This document shows positions 1-8,878 of a stretch of 64,000 nt of DNA, one piece after another. Source of the DNA: Promicromonospora panici (GTDB lineage: Bacteria; Actinomycetota; Actinomycetes; Actinomycetales; Cellulomonadaceae). The notes below the pieces were generated by a model, which made no database searches, was not told the origin of the DNA, and saw nothing but the letters and a program-made list of their open reading frames with translations. Location: assembly GCF_900608595.1 (NCBI RefSeq), contig NZ_UWYY01000003.1, positions 62,001-126,000 on the forward strand, read 5' to 3'. The translations under genes and the position numbers were made by a program. Position 1 is the stretch's first letter, and each line of letters opens with the position of its first letter.

Positions 1-126
1 GTTCTCGACGACGACGACGGCGGAGCCGACGGCCACGAAGGCGTGCGCGATGCCGCCACCCATCCGTCCGCCGCCGTACACGCCCACCACCTGCGGGACA
101 GACTTCGGGACGACGCCGGAGGTCAT
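1..126 (-). CDS. paaH: 3-hydroxyacyl-CoA dehydrogenase, N-terminal fragment
   Basis: Only the first 42 codons lie in the window; the gene runs off the left edge. The translation has an early Rossmann glycine pattern (VGVYGGGRMGGGIAHAF) ending in an acidic residue, as in NAD-binding 3-hydroxyacyl-CoA dehydrogenases. The usual GxGxxG here reads GGGRMG. Start ATG 126-124 overlaps the stop of the upstream enoyl-CoA hydratase gene (ATGA), so translation is probably coupled. As the last gene seen in a paa operon it should be PaaH, which oxidises 3-hydroxyadipyl-CoA to 3-oxoadipyl-CoA. The family call is good; exact substrate rests on context. Confidence 0.75.
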   Translation of the reverse strand, partial: MTSGVVPKSVPQVVGVYGGGRMGGGIAHAFVAVGSAVVVVEN

Positions 127-866
127 GGCTTCTCCTTCCGGCGTTCGAGGAACGCCGTCATCCGGTCGATCTTCTCCTGGGTCTCGAAGAGCACCGCCTG
201 CGCGACGTCGTCGATCAGCGGGTGCGCGTCGCGCGGCGCGTGCAGGACGGCCTTGGTCAGCCGGACCGCGAGCGGCGCCTGGGCCGTGATCCGGTCGGCG
301 AGCCGGTGCCCCGCCAGCTCGAGGTCGACGGCCGCGACCACCTCGTTGAGCAGCCGGACCGCCAGGGCCTCCTCTGCGTCGAGCACGCGCCCCGCCAGCA
401 GGATCTCCTTGGCCAGCGGCTCGCCGACCAGCTCCTTCAGGCGCCAGGAGGCGCCGGCCGCCGCGAGGATGCCGAGGCCCGGCTCCGGGTTGCCGATCCT
501 CGTCGCGGGAGTGCCGATCCGGAAGTCGCAGGCGTACGCGAGCTCCGCGCCGCCCCCGAGGGCGTACCCGTCCAGCAGCGCGATGACCGGCATCGGCAGC
601 CGGTGGATCCGGTCGAAGAGGCCGGAGTTGATCCCGGCGAGCGCGTCCTCCCGACGCCGTTCGCGCAGCTCGGCGATGTCCGCCCCCGCGGCGAACGTGC
701 GGCCGGAGCCGATCAGGAGCGCCACCCGCGGCGTGGCCTCCAGGGCGGCACACGCCTCGTGCAGGGCCTTGACCATGTCGACGTCGATGGCGTTGCGGAC
801 CTCGGGGCGGTTCAGCCGGAGGACCACCCGGTCGTCGTACTCGTCGACCTGCAGCGGCCCGTTCAT
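123..866 (-). CDS. paaF: enoyl-CoA hydratase/isomerase of the phenylacetate pathway
   Basis: A 247-aa crotonase-fold protein, normal length for the family. It shows the oxyanion-hole region SGRTFAAGADIAEL and the core LDGYALGGGAELAYACDFRIG-type segment. The region usually reading PGAGG is AAAGA here, a mild departure. A longer upstream frame exists, but ATG 866 is chosen because it overlaps the stop of paaE by ATGA and begins exactly where family homology starts. It sits between paaE and paaH, matching PaaF (2,3-dehydroadipyl-CoA hydratase). PaaG (epoxide isomerase) is the alternative, since only one crotonase is visible and the rest of the operon is outside the window. Confidence 0.8.
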   Translation of the reverse strand: MNGPLQVDEYDDRVVLRLNRPEVRNAIDVDMVKALHEACAALEATPRVALLIGSGRTFAAGADIAELRERRREDALAGINSGLFDRIHRLPMPVIALLDGYALGGGAELAYACDFRIGTPATRIGNPEPGLGILAAAGASWRLKELVGEPLAKEILLAGRVLDAEEALAVRLLNEVVAAVDLELAGHRLADRITAQAPLAVRLTKAVLHAPRDAHPLIDDVAQAVLFETQEKIDRMTAFLERRKEKP

Positions 867-1948
867 GCGTCGTAGTCCACGGTGACCTCGTCGCTGACCG
901 GGAACGACTGGCAGGTGAGGACGAACCCGGCCGCGACCTCCCCCGGTTCGAGGGCGTAGTTGCGCACCATGTCCACCTCTCCGGCGCGGAGCTTGGCGCG
1001 ACACGTCCCGCAGACCCCGCCCTTGCACGCGAAGGGCAGGTCGGCGCGGACCTCCTGCGCGGCGTCGAGGAGCCGCTTGTCCCGGGGCATGGCGCTCGTC
1101 GTCGACCGGCCGTCGAGGATCACCGTCACCTCGCTCGTCGCCCCCTCCACCACCCGGTCCGCGTGGTGGAGCTCCGGCGGGGGCGTGTCCACCCAGAAGA
1201 GCTCGAAGTGCACCCGGTCGGCCGGGACGCCGAGCTCCTCCAGCACCGCCCGGGCCTCGGTCAGCATGCCGAGCGGCCCGCAGATCCAGACGTGGTCCAT
1301 GTCGCCGACGGGGACCACGAGCGTGAGCAGGTCGCGCAGCCGGTCACCGTCGAGCCGGCCCGAGAACAGCTCGACGTCGCGTGGCTCCCGGGACAGGACG
1401 TGCACCAGGTCGAGCCGCTCGTGATGGGCGTCCTTGAGGTCCGCGAGCTCCTCGGCGAACATCACCGAGCCCGTGGTCCGGTTTCCGTAGAGCAGCGTCA
1501 CCCGCGCGTCAGGGTTGCGCAGCACGGTGGACACGATCGACAGCATGGGCGTGATGCCGGAGCCCGCCGCGATGCACAGGTGCCGACCACCCTCGGCCGG
1601 GTCGGCCCGGAAGCTGCCGCTCGGCGGCAGCACCTCGACCTGGTCGCCCGGCCGCACCTCGCGCACCAGCCAGGACGAGAAAACGCCGTCGGGAATCTCG
1701 CGGACGCCGATCCGCGGCGCGCTGCCCACGGGCGCGCAGATCGAGTAGGTGCGGCGCTGCTCGACGCCGTCGACGACGCGTCGCAGCGTCAGCGACTGGC
1801 CGGCGGCGAAGTCGAACACGTCCCGCAGCTCGTCGGGCAGGCCGAACGTCACGGCGGCCGCGTCGTCCGTGAGCTGCTCGACGGCGGTCACCGTGAGCGT
1901 GTGGAACGTCGAGCGCGGGCCGGCGGCGGCCTGCAGGGTGGCGGTCAC
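863..1948 (-). CDS. paaE: phenylacetyl-CoA epoxidase reductase subunit
   Basis: A 361-aa ferredoxin-NADP reductase-like protein with a C-terminal plant-type 2Fe-2S ferredoxin domain. The FAD-binding motif RTYS is at residues 66-69, followed by an NAD(P)-binding domain containing AAGSGITPMLS. The cluster ligands are C308, C313, C316 (CKGGVCGTC) and C346. It passes electrons from NADPH to the PaaAC diiron oxygenase that epoxidises phenylacetyl-CoA. Start is GTG 1948, one base after the paaD stop, so the genes are tightly coupled. Domain order and position in paaABCDE make this secure. Confidence 0.93.
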   Translation of the reverse strand: MTATLQAAAGPRSTFHTLTVTAVEQLTDDAAAVTFGLPDELRDVFDFAAGQSLTLRRVVDGVEQRRTYSICAPVGSAPRIGVREIPDGVFSSWLVREVRPGDQVEVLPPSGSFRADPAEGGRHLCIAAGSGITPMLSIVSTVLRNPDARVTLLYGNRTTGSVMFAEELADLKDAHHERLDLVHVLSREPRDVELFSGRLDGDRLRDLLTLVVPVGDMDHVWICGPLGMLTEARAVLEELGVPADRVHFELFWVDTPPPELHHADRVVEGATSEVTVILDGRSTTSAMPRDKRLLDAAQEVRADLPFACKGGVCGTCRAKLRAGEVDMVRNYALEPGEVAAGFVLTCQSFPVSDEVTVDYDA

Positions 1949-1949
1949 G

Positions 1950-2456
1950 TCAGATCTCCTTCACGTGCTCGAACGGCTCCAGGCAGGCCCGGCAGCGGTA
2001 CAGCGCCTTGCACGCCGTGGAGCCGAACTCCGAGCCGGCCTCGACGTCGTCCGACCCGCACAACGGGCAGCGGACGGCGCGGCGGGTGGGCGCGAGCCGC
2101 AGCGGCACGGGGCCGGACCGGCGCGGCGCCGGTCCCGGCGGGGAGATCCCGGCGGCCGCGAGCGCCTTCCGTCCGGCCGGGGTGATCCAGTCGGTGGTCC
2201 AGGCCGGTTCGAGGGCGATCCGCACGCGCACGTCGGGGAAGCCCGCGGCCCGTAGCTCGCGCACGAGGTCGTCGCGCATGGCCGCCATGGCGGGGCAGCC
2301 CGAGTAGGTGGGGGTGATCGCGGCGGTGACGACGCCGTCGTCGTCCACGGTGATGTCGCGCAGGACGCCGAGGTCGGCCAGCGTGAGCATCGGCAGCTCG
2401 GGGTCGACGACGGCGCACGCCACCTCTCGCGCCCGTTCGAGCGTCGCGGTCACCAC
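1950..2456 (-). CDS. paaD: phenylacetate oxygenase maturation protein, DUF59/MIP18 type
   Basis: A 168-aa protein. The N-terminal half is a MIP18/DUF59 domain with the conserved TPTYSGCPA segment (Cys54). The C-terminal half is a zinc-ribbon-like module with CPLC at 130-133 and further cysteines at 149, 155 and 158. PaaD is needed for a functional ring epoxidase and is thought to act in Fe-S or metal-centre assembly. Start ATG 2456 lies inside the end of paaC (7-nt overlap). Both halves and the operon position agree with PaaD. Confidence 0.92.
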   Translation of the reverse strand: MVTATLERAREVACAVVDPELPMLTLADLGVLRDITVDDDGVVTAAITPTYSGCPAMAAMRDDLVRELRAAGFPDVRVRIALEPAWTTDWITPAGRKALAAAGISPPGPAPRRSGPVPLRLAPTRRAVRCPLCGSDDVEAGSEFGSTACKALYRCRACLEPFEHVKEI

Positions 2457-3385
2457 TGCCCCCTCGGGTGTGCGCGGGCGACCACCTGCATCTCTTCGAG
2501 CAGGCTGCCGAGCGCTCCGGTGTGGTGCCCGTCGCGGCCCCTGCGCCCGTGGGCTCCGCCGAGCGGGCCGTGGTCCGGCCGGTCGACGCCGCTCGCCGCC
2601 AGCACCTGGTCGAGGACGGCGTCGACGTCCGCGGTGAGGCCCGCCGGGTCGACGCCGACGCCCGCGCCCGAAGCGGCCCGCTCAACGTCGTGCGTCTCGA
2701 ACAGCTCGGCCCACAGCGGCCAGAGCTCGTCGAGCCCGGCGAGCAGGCGCCGTCGGGAGTCGGCGGTGCCGCGCGCCAGGGTCAGGAACCAGCGGCCGGC
2801 GAAGTCCCGGTGGTAGGTGAGCTCCTTGACCCCCTTGGCCGCGACGGCGGCGAGCACGGCGTCCCGGCTGCGCGACAGCTCCTCGAAGAGCGCCAGCCGC
2901 CACGTGGAGAAGAGCAGGATCCGGGTGACGGTCTGCGCGAAGTCGCCGTTGGGGACCTCCGCGAGGCGCACGTTGCGGAACTGTGCGACGTCGCGGAAGT
3001 ACGCCAGCCGGTCCTCGTCCGGCACGGGCGAGCCGTCGGGCAGCGCGGGGACCTGCGCGCCGTCCGCGGCCGCGGCCCGGGCGAGGAGCAGCCGCGCCTG
3101 GCCGAGCAGGTCGAGCGCGATGTTCGACAGCGCGATGTCCTCCTCCAGGTCGGGCGCGTTGCTGCACCACTCGGCGATCCGCTGGGACATCACCAGGGCG
3201 TCGTCGCCGAGCATCAGGCAGTACGTCGCCAGGGCGGCGGGTTCGACGCCGTCGGGCACCGTCGCGTCCACGCCGGCCAGCGGGTCCTCGAAGTCGGTTC
3301 CGAAGGCCCAGTGGACGTCGTTGACGAGCAGCCCCGCGTAGGCGTTGTCGTGGTCGTCGGGTTCGTGCGTGCGGACGTCGGGCAT
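2450..3385 (-). CDS. paaC: phenylacetyl-CoA epoxidase structural subunit
   Basis: A 311-aa ferritin-like protein, longer than the roughly 250 aa of E. coli PaaC because of an N-terminal extension of about 50 residues and a longer C-terminus. The core includes LGDDALVMSQRIAEW and LSNIALDLLGQARLLL, typical of PaaC. PaaC is the catalytically silent partner of PaaA in the heteromeric epoxidase. A purine-rich AGGAGAGGAG lies just upstream of ATG 3385. It is separated from paaB by 37 nt, the widest gap in the run from paaA to paaH. Confidence 0.92.
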   Translation of the reverse strand: MPDVRTHEPDDHDNAYAGLLVNDVHWAFGTDFEDPLAGVDATVPDGVEPAALATYCLMLGDDALVMSQRIAEWCSNAPDLEEDIALSNIALDLLGQARLLLARAAAADGAQVPALPDGSPVPDEDRLAYFRDVAQFRNVRLAEVPNGDFAQTVTRILLFSTWRLALFEELSRSRDAVLAAVAAKGVKELTYHRDFAGRWFLTLARGTADSRRRLLAGLDELWPLWAELFETHDVERAASGAGVGVDPAGLTADVDAVLDQVLAASGVDRPDHGPLGGAHGRRGRDGHHTGALGSLLEEMQVVARAHPRGQW

Positions 3386-3422
3386 GCGGTGCTCCTCTCC
3401 TGCGGGAGATCTGCGGCGGGAT

Positions 3423-3719
3423 CTACATGTGGGGGACGTCGGCGGGGATCTCGTAGAACGTGGGGTGCCGGTAGACCTTGTCCCCGCTGGGCGCGAAGAG
3501 CGGGTCCTTCTCGTCCGGGCTGGACGCCGTGATCGCGGACGAGCGGACCACCCAGATGCTCACGCCCTCGTTGCGGCGGGTATAGACGTCGCGCGCGTGG
3601 CGCAGGGCGAGCTGGTCGTCGGGGGCGTGCAGCGACCCGACGTGGACGTGGTTGAGGCCGCGCTTGCCGCGCACGAACACCTCGTAGAGCGGCCATTCGC
3701 CGCTGACCTGGCCGGTCAT
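3423..3719 (-). CDS. paaB: phenylacetyl-CoA epoxidase small subunit
   Basis: A 98-aa protein matching PaaB in length and in the N-terminal [20 protein letters not shown] segment and the ending [13 protein letters not shown]. PaaB joins PaaAC assemblies in the multicomponent phenylacetyl-CoA 1,2-epoxidase. The start ATG 3719-3717 overlaps the paaA stop by ATGA. Longer in-frame extensions read through paaA and are not meaningful. Confidence 0.93.
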   Translation of the reverse strand: MTGQVSGEWPLYEVFVRGKRGLNHVHVGSLHAPDDQLALRHARDVYTRRNEGVSIWVVRSSAITASSPDEKDPLFAPSGDKVYRHPTFYEIPADVPHM

Positions 3720-4717
3720 GTCGCCTCCGTCCCGTCGCTCACGTCGTCCTCGAGGCCGGCGCTGCCCGCCCGGCTCGCGAACGCGAGCGCCGCCTCCCGG
3801 ACCCAGGCGCCCTCGTCCCAGGCCCGCTTCCGGTGGGCCACGCGCTGGGCGTTGCACGGCCCGTCTCCCTTGACGACCCGCCAGAACTCGTCCCAGTCCG
3901 GCTGCCCGAAGTCGTACGACCCGCGTTCCTCGTTCCACGCCAACTCGGGATCGGGCAGCGTCACGCCCAGCACCTCGGCCTGCGGCACCGTCATGTCGAC
4001 GAAGCGCTGGCGCAGCTCGTCGTTGGTGTGCGTCTTGATGCCCCAGGCCATGGACTGCGCGGTGTTGGTCGAGGCGTCGTCCGGCGGGCCGAACATCATC
4101 AGCGAGGGCCACCAGAACCGGTTGACGGACTCCTGGACCATGGCGCGCTGCTCGTCGGTGCCGCGCATCATCGTCGTCAGCAGCTCGTAGCCCTGCCGCT
4201 GGTGGAAGGACTCCTCCTTGCAGATGCGGATCATGGCCCGGCCGTAGGGGCCGAACGAGGTGCGGCACAGGGGTACCTGGTTGCAGATGGCGGCGCCGTC
4301 GACCAGCCAGCCGATGGTGCCCATGTCCGCATAGGAGAGCGTGGGGTAGTTGAAGATCGAGGAGTACTTCTGCCTGCCGCCGATCAGCATCTCGGTCAGC
4401 TCCTGGCGCGAGACGCCGAGCGTCTCCGTCGCCGAGTAGAGGTAGAGGCCGTGCCCCGCCTCGTCCTGCACCTTGGCGAGCAGGATCGCCTTGCGCCGCA
4501 GCGACGGCGCGCGGCCGATCCAGGCGCCCTCGGGCTGCATGCCGATGATCTCGGAGTGGGCGTGCTGGGCGACCTGGCGCACGAGTGTCTTGCGGTAGGC
4601 CTCGGGCATCCAGTCGCGCGGCTCGATGCGGTCCTTGCGCCGCACCGTGGCCTCGAACCGGGCCTCGAGCTCGGCCTCCAGCTCAGGCTCGAGCTCGGCG
4701 TCCGCGACTGCCGACAT
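3716..4717 (-). CDS. paaA: phenylacetyl-CoA epoxidase catalytic diiron subunit
   Basis: A 333-aa ferritin-like diiron oxygenase subunit, first gene of the paa operon. Diiron ligand motifs are visible: Glu56 in AHSE, EAGH at 86-89, and a second helix pair containing [10 protein letters not shown]. It catalyses ring epoxidation of phenylacetyl-CoA. ATG 4717 is chosen because GGAGG lies five bases upstream. An in-frame ATG at 4735 would add six residues and cannot be excluded. Transcription starts from the paaA-paaZ intergenic region, which carries a PaaR-like operator. Confidence 0.94.
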   Translation of the reverse strand: MSAVADAELEPELEAELEARFEATVRRKDRIEPRDWMPEAYRKTLVRQVAQHAHSEIIGMQPEGAWIGRAPSLRRKAILLAKVQDEAGHGLYLYSATETLGVSRQELTEMLIGGRQKYSSIFNYPTLSYADMGTIGWLVDGAAICNQVPLCRTSFGPYGRAMIRICKEESFHQRQGYELLTTMMRGTDEQRAMVQESVNRFWWPSLMMFGPPDDASTNTAQSMAWGIKTHTNDELRQRFVDMTVPQAEVLGVTLPDPELAWNEERGSYDFGQPDWDEFWRVVKGDGPCNAQRVAHRKRAWDEGAWVREAALAFASRAGSAGLEDDVSDGTEAT

Positions 4718-4747
4718 GGGCACCTCCGGTGGCATCCTCGCCTATTT

Positions 4748-4769
4748 ACTGACCGAACGTTCTGTAATA
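4748..4769. promoter_or_regulatory. PaaR-type operator between paaA and paaZ
   Basis: An imperfect palindrome with the half-sites ACTGACCG and CTGTAAT around AACGTT. It follows the published Corynebacterium PaaR consensus (ACT-N-ACCG-NN-CG-NN-CGGT-N-AGT) with three mismatches. It is 31 nt from the paaA start and 84 nt from the paaZ start, so one site could control both promoters. A TetR gene lies directly after paaZ. Confidence 0.7.
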
Positions 4770-4852
4770 CTGTGACACAGGCGCGGCGGGTCGCACAACG
4801 GCCCCGGCCGACCGATCCGAGCGGCAGTACGGCGTCCGAGGGAGAACGCACC

Positions 4853-6889
4853 GTGAGCACACTGGAGAGCTACGTCGCGGGCTACTGGCTCCGCGGCACC
4901 GACGAGGGTGTCCCCGTCCTGGATGCCGTGACCGGCGAGGAGGTCACCCGCGTCTCGAGCCGCGGACTCGACTTCGCGGCCATGGTCGCCCACGCCCGCG
5001 AGGTCGGCGGGCCCGCGATCCAGCGGCTGACGTTCCACGAGCGGGCGAGCCTGCTCAAGGAGCTGGCCCTGCACCTGGGCCGGTTCAAGGACGAGCTCTA
5101 CACGCTGTCGCTGCGCACCGGCTGCACCCGGCGCGACTCGATGGTCGACGTCGACGGCGGCATCGGCACCCTGTTCAGCTACGCGAGCAAGGGCAAGCGT
5201 GAGCTGCCGGACGACACGGTGTTCCTCGACGGCCCCCACGAGCCGCTCGGCAAGGGCGGCGCCTTCGTCGGCCAGCACCTGTACACCTCGCGCCCCGGCG
5301 TCGTCGTGCAGATCAACGCCTTCAACTTCCCCGTCTGGGGCATGCTCGAGAAGCTCGCGCCCGCGTTCCTCGCGGGCCTGCCGAGCATCGTCAAGCCCGG
5401 CAGCCAGACGGCGTACCTCACCGAGGCGGTCGTCCGGCGGATCGTCGCGTCCGGCATCCTGCCCGAGGGCAGCCTGCAGCTCGTCTGCGGCAGCGCCGGC
5501 ACGCTGCTGGACGAGCTCGGCGCGCAGGACGCCGTCGCGTTCACCGGCTCCGCGCACACCGCGCGGATCCTGCGCGGCCACCCTTCGGTGCTGGACCGGG
5601 GTGTGCGCCTCGGGGTCGAGGCCGACTCGCTGAACTGCTCGATCCTCGGGCCCGACGTGCGCCCCGGCGATCCGGAGCTCGATCTGTTCGTCAAGGGTGT
5701 GGTCACCGAGATGACCGTCAAGGCCGGCCAGAAGTGCACGGCCATCCGGCGCGTCATCGTCCCGGAACCGATCGCGGACGCCGTCGTCGACGCGATCAGC
5801 GCACGCCTGGACCGGATCACCGTCGGCAACCCGGCCGACGAGACCGTCCGGATGGGCCCGCTCGCGAGCCTCGCCCAGCGCGACGAGGTGCGTAAGGCCA
5901 TCGAGGCGCTGCGCACCTCCGCCGAGATCGTGTACGGCGACCCGTCGCACGTCGACGTCGTGGGCGCCGACGCCGAACGCGGCGCGTTCCTCTCTCCCGT
6001 CCTGCTGCGGGCCCGCCCGGGCGCCGCCGAGCCGCACGACGTCGAGCCGTTCGGCCCGGTCGCCACCGTGCTCAGCTACGGCTCGGTGGACGAGTCGGTG
6101 GAGCTGGCCGCCCGCGGCCGCGGCAGCCTGGTGGCCTCCCTGGCCACGCACGACCCGCAGGTCGCCCGCGACGTCGCCCGGGGCCTCGCACCCTGGCACG
6201 GCCGGCTCCTGATCCTCGACCGCGACGACGCCGGCGAGTCGACCGGCCACGGCAGCCCGCTGCCGATGCTCGTGCACGGCGGCCCGGGCCGCGCCGGCGG
6301 CGGCGAGGAGCTGGGCGGCATCCGCGGCGTCCTGCACCACATGCAGCGCACCGCCCTCCAGGGCTCCCCCGACATGCTCACCGCGATCACCGGGCGGTGG
6401 ACCACGGGGTCGCGGCGCCTGGTCGACACCGTCCACCCGTTCCGCAAGTCGCTGGCCGAGCTGCGCATCGGCGACACCATCGAGACGGCGTCCCGCACTG
6501 TCACGCTCGACGACATCAACCACTTCGCGGAGTTCACCGGGGACACCTTCTACGCGCACACCGACCCGGAGGCCGCGGCCGCGAACCCGTTCTTCGGCGG
6601 CATCGTCGCGCACGGCTACCTCGTCGTGTCCCTGGCCGCGGGCCTGTTCGTGGACCCGGAGCCGGGCCCGGTGCTCGCCAACTTCGGCGTCGACCACCTG
6701 CGGTTCCTCACCCCGGTCAAGGTGGACGACACCATCCGGGTGAGCCTGACCGTCAAGCAGATGACGCCGCGCAGCTCCGCCGACTACGGCGAGGTCCGCT
6801 GGGACGCGACGGTCACCAACCAGGACGGCGAGCTGGTGGCGACGTACGACGTGCTGACCCTCGTCGCAAAGACCGCCGCGGAGGGCTGA
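4853..6889 (+). CDS. paaZ: bifunctional oxepin-CoA hydrolase / semialdehyde dehydrogenase
   Basis: A 678-aa fusion of an aldehyde dehydrogenase (about residues 1-515) and a MaoC-like hydratase (about 535-678). The dehydrogenase Glu256 and Cys295 (GQKCTA) are at the same positions as in E. coli PaaZ. The hydratase pair is Asp564 and His569 in GDTFYAHTD. It opens oxepin-CoA and oxidises the resulting semialdehyde, avoiding accumulation of a reactive aldehyde. Start GTG 4853 is preferred because GAGGGAG lies just upstream and homology begins there; the frame is open far upstream without meaning. Divergent from paaA across the operator. Confidence 0.94.
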   Translation: MSTLESYVAGYWLRGTDEGVPVLDAVTGEEVTRVSSRGLDFAAMVAHAREVGGPAIQRLTFHERASLLKELALHLGRFKDELYTLSLRTGCTRRDSMVDVDGGIGTLFSYASKGKRELPDDTVFLDGPHEPLGKGGAFVGQHLYTSRPGVVVQINAFNFPVWGMLEKLAPAFLAGLPSIVKPGSQTAYLTEAVVRRIVASGILPEGSLQLVCGSAGTLLDELGAQDAVAFTGSAHTARILRGHPSVLDRGVRLGVEADSLNCSILGPDVRPGDPELDLFVKGVVTEMTVKAGQKCTAIRRVIVPEPIADAVVDAISARLDRITVGNPADETVRMGPLASLAQRDEVRKAIEALRTSAEIVYGDPSHVDVVGADAERGAFLSPVLLRARPGAAEPHDVEPFGPVATVLSYGSVDESVELAARGRGSLVASLATHDPQVARDVARGLAPWHGRLLILDRDDAGESTGHGSPLPMLVHGGPGRAGGGEELGGIRGVLHHMQRTALQGSPDMLTAITGRWTTGSRRLVDTVHPFRKSLAELRIGDTIETASRTVTLDDINHFAEFTGDTFYAHTDPEAAAANPFFGGIVAHGYLVVSLAAGLFVDPEPGPVLANFGVDHLRFLTPVKVDDTIRVSLTVKQMTPRSSADYGEVRWDATVTNQDGELVATYDVLTLVAKTAAEG

Positions 6890-6927
6890 CGGGCACTCCC
6901 GGGCGTCCGGTCTGCGACGATGACGCG

Positions 6928-7557
6928 ATGACCACCGACGCCACGACGACGGACACGGCCGCTCGCCGCCCGCGCGGACGCCCTGGTCACGACCGCGAGG
7001 CCGTGCTCCGGACGGCCATCGACGTCTTCAACCGCCGCGGGTTCGACGCCACCTCGATCAGTGACCTCGCCGCCGAGCTGGGCGTCACCAAGTCGGCGGT
7101 CTATCACCACTTCAGCAGCAAGGAGGCGCTGCTCTCGGCGGCGCTCGACGAGGCGCTCGAGGGCCTCAGCTCGGCGGTCGAGGCAGCGGCGACGGCGTCC
7201 GACGGCGAACCGAGCGCGGTGCGCCTGCGCGCCACCGTCGAGGCGGCGGTGCGCATCCTGGTCGCCCATCTCCCGGCCGTCACGCTCCTCCTCCGCGTCC
7301 GCGGAAACAGCGACGTCGAAAGGTCGGCCGTGGAGCGCCGCCGGCACATCGACGAACGCCTGGCGACGCTCGTCCGGCAGGCTGCCGACGAGGGCGACCT
7401 GCGCGCCGACGTCGACCCGGACGTCATCAGCCGCCTCATCTTCGGCATGGTCAACTCCCTCGTCGACTGGTACCGGCCCGGCGGTCCGCTGCCCGCGGAC
7501 GCCCTGGCAACCACGATCTCGACCATCCTCTTCGAGGGTCTCAACCCACCCCCCTGA
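6928..7557 (+). CDS. paaR: TetR-family regulator, probable PaaR
   Basis: A 209-aa TetR regulator. After a basic tail (RRPRGRPG) comes the HTH segment SISDLAAELGVTKSAVYHHF, then a ligand-binding region. ATG 6928 matches the usual family start; no strong ribosome-binding site is visible. It follows paaZ by 38 nt and is probably co-transcribed. Actinobacterial PaaR proteins repress paa genes and are released by phenylacetyl-CoA; adjacency and the operator at 4748-4769 support this role. The protein is clearly TetR type; the name is context-based. Confidence 0.82.
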   Translation: MTTDATTTDTAARRPRGRPGHDREAVLRTAIDVFNRRGFDATSISDLAAELGVTKSAVYHHFSSKEALLSAALDEALEGLSSAVEAAATASDGEPSAVRLRATVEAAVRILVAHLPAVTLLLRVRGNSDVERSAVERRRHIDERLATLVRQAADEGDLRADVDPDVISRLIFGMVNSLVDWYRPGGPLPADALATTISTILFEGLNPPP

Positions 7558-7560
7558 CAC

Positions 7561-7629
7561 CTTGGTTGTGGGCGTGATCGTTGCGCCTAAAACGGGCGCA
7601 TAGTCGCAACGATCACGCCCACAACCAAG
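7561..7629. repeat. perfect 25-bp inverted repeat between convergent genes
   Basis: Arms 7561-7585 and 7605-7629 are exact reverse complements, with a 19-nt middle. A second, competing inner stem (TGCGCC 7582-7587 with GGCGCA 7595-7600) is also possible. It starts three bases after the paaR stop and ends ten bases before the E2 stop. It can act as a bidirectional terminator. The word GGGCGTGATCGTTGCG in the arms looks like a designed repeat rather than a plain terminator; no U-tract follows. Confidence 0.85.
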
Positions 7630-7639
7630 ACCAGCTGGC

Positions 7640-8878
7640 TCAGAGGCGGACTATGGCCGGGAGCGGGTTCTCTATCGCGTCCGCTATCTGGCGCATGAAC
7701 GCCGCCGCCGTGCCGCCGTCGCAGACGCGGTGGTCGAAGACGAAGGACATCTGCGTGATCTTGCGCGGCACGATCTCGCCGTCGACCACCCACGGCCGGT
7801 CGATGATGCGGCCGAAGCCGATCATCGCGACCTGCGGGTGGTTGATGATCGCCGCGCTGCCATCGACCCCGAGGCTGCCGTAGTTGTTCAGCGTGAACGT
7901 CCCGGCGGCTAGCTCCTCGGACGTCGCCTTTCCGACGCGCGCACGGGCCGTGAGGTCCCGGATGGCCGCGTCGAGCTCGACGGTGGTCATAGAGTCCGCC
8001 CCGAGCACCGCCGGAGCGACCAGCCCGGGCTCACCCTGGACGGCGATGCCGAGGTTGACCACGTCGGACACGATGATCTCGGCGCGCTCGACGTCGAGCC
8101 GCGAGTTCAGCACCGGGTACGCCTTCAGCCCGGCGACGACGAACCGGGCCAGGTGCGCGAGCAGCCCCGGCCCGGGATCGGTCGGCGTCCGCGTGGCCGC
8201 GCGCAGGTCCCAGAGCGCCGTGGCGTCGACGTCGACCCAGACGGTCGCCTCGGGGATCTCGGCGCGGCTCCGCGACAGCACCGCGGACGCCGCCTTGCGG
8301 AACCCGCTGAGCGGGATGCGCTGCTCCGGTTCCGCGGCCGTCGCCAGCCCTTTGATCGCCGTCTGCACGTCAGACCTGGTGACGACCCCGCCGGTCCCGG
8401 TGGGCCGGATCGCTCGCAGGTCCAGGTGCGCCTCATGCGCGAGCCGCCGGACGATCGGCGAGATCACCTTCACCGGCCGCTTGTCCGTAGCGGTCATGAC
8501 TTGCGCCGCCGGCCGGGCGTCGCGCGGGCGACGTCGCCTGTCCAGGGCGGTGGGCGCCGAGGTGCCGTAACCGATCAGCACGTTGCCCGAGCCACCGGGC
8601 GCAGGCTCCGGCTCGACCGCGCCGACCTCCTCAGGCGTGACAGTGATGAGCGGCTTGCCGACGTCGACCGTCTCGCCCTCGGCAGCGTGCAGCCTGCTGA
8701 CCCGGCCCGCGTACGGGCTGGGCACCTCGACCACCGACTTCGCCGTCTCGACCTCCACCACCGGCTGGTCGACGGCGACGACGTCGCCCTCCGCGACCAG
8801 CCACTGGACCACCGACGCGTCGGTCAGCCCCTCGCCGAGGTCCGGCAGCAGAAAGATCCGCGCGGCGGCGGCAGTCAT
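7640..8878 (-). CDS. bkdC: 2-oxo acid dehydrogenase E2, dihydrolipoyl acyltransferase
   Basis: A 412-aa E2 protein: one lipoyl domain with the lipoylated Lys47 in ETAKSVVEVPSP, a peripheral E3-binding domain (SPIVRRLAHEAHLDL), a linker, and the acyltransferase domain with the active-site motif DHRVCDGG (His383, Asp387). It moves the acyl group to CoA in the branched-chain 2-oxo acid dehydrogenase complex. ATG 8878 overlaps the E1-beta stop by ATGA; an in-frame ATG four codons upstream lies inside E1-beta. No E3 gene is adjacent, so lipoamide dehydrogenase is shared from elsewhere. Confidence 0.92.
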   Translation of the reverse strand: MTAAAARIFLLPDLGEGLTDASVVQWLVAEGDVVAVDQPVVEVETAKSVVEVPSPYAGRVSRLHAAEGETVDVGKPLITVTPEEVGAVEPEPAPGGSGNVLIGYGTSAPTALDRRRRPRDARPAAQVMTATDKRPVKVISPIVRRLAHEAHLDLRAIRPTGTGGVVTRSDVQTAIKGLATAAEPEQRIPLSGFRKAASAVLSRSRAEIPEATVWVDVDATALWDLRAATRTPTDPGPGLLAHLARFVVAGLKAYPVLNSRLDVERAEIIVSDVVNLGIAVQGEPGLVAPAVLGADSMTTVELDAAIRDLTARARVGKATSEELAAGTFTLNNYGSLGVDGSAAIINHPQVAMIGFGRIIDRPWVVDGEIVPRKITQMSFVFDHRVCDGGTAAAFMRQIADAIENPLPAIVRL

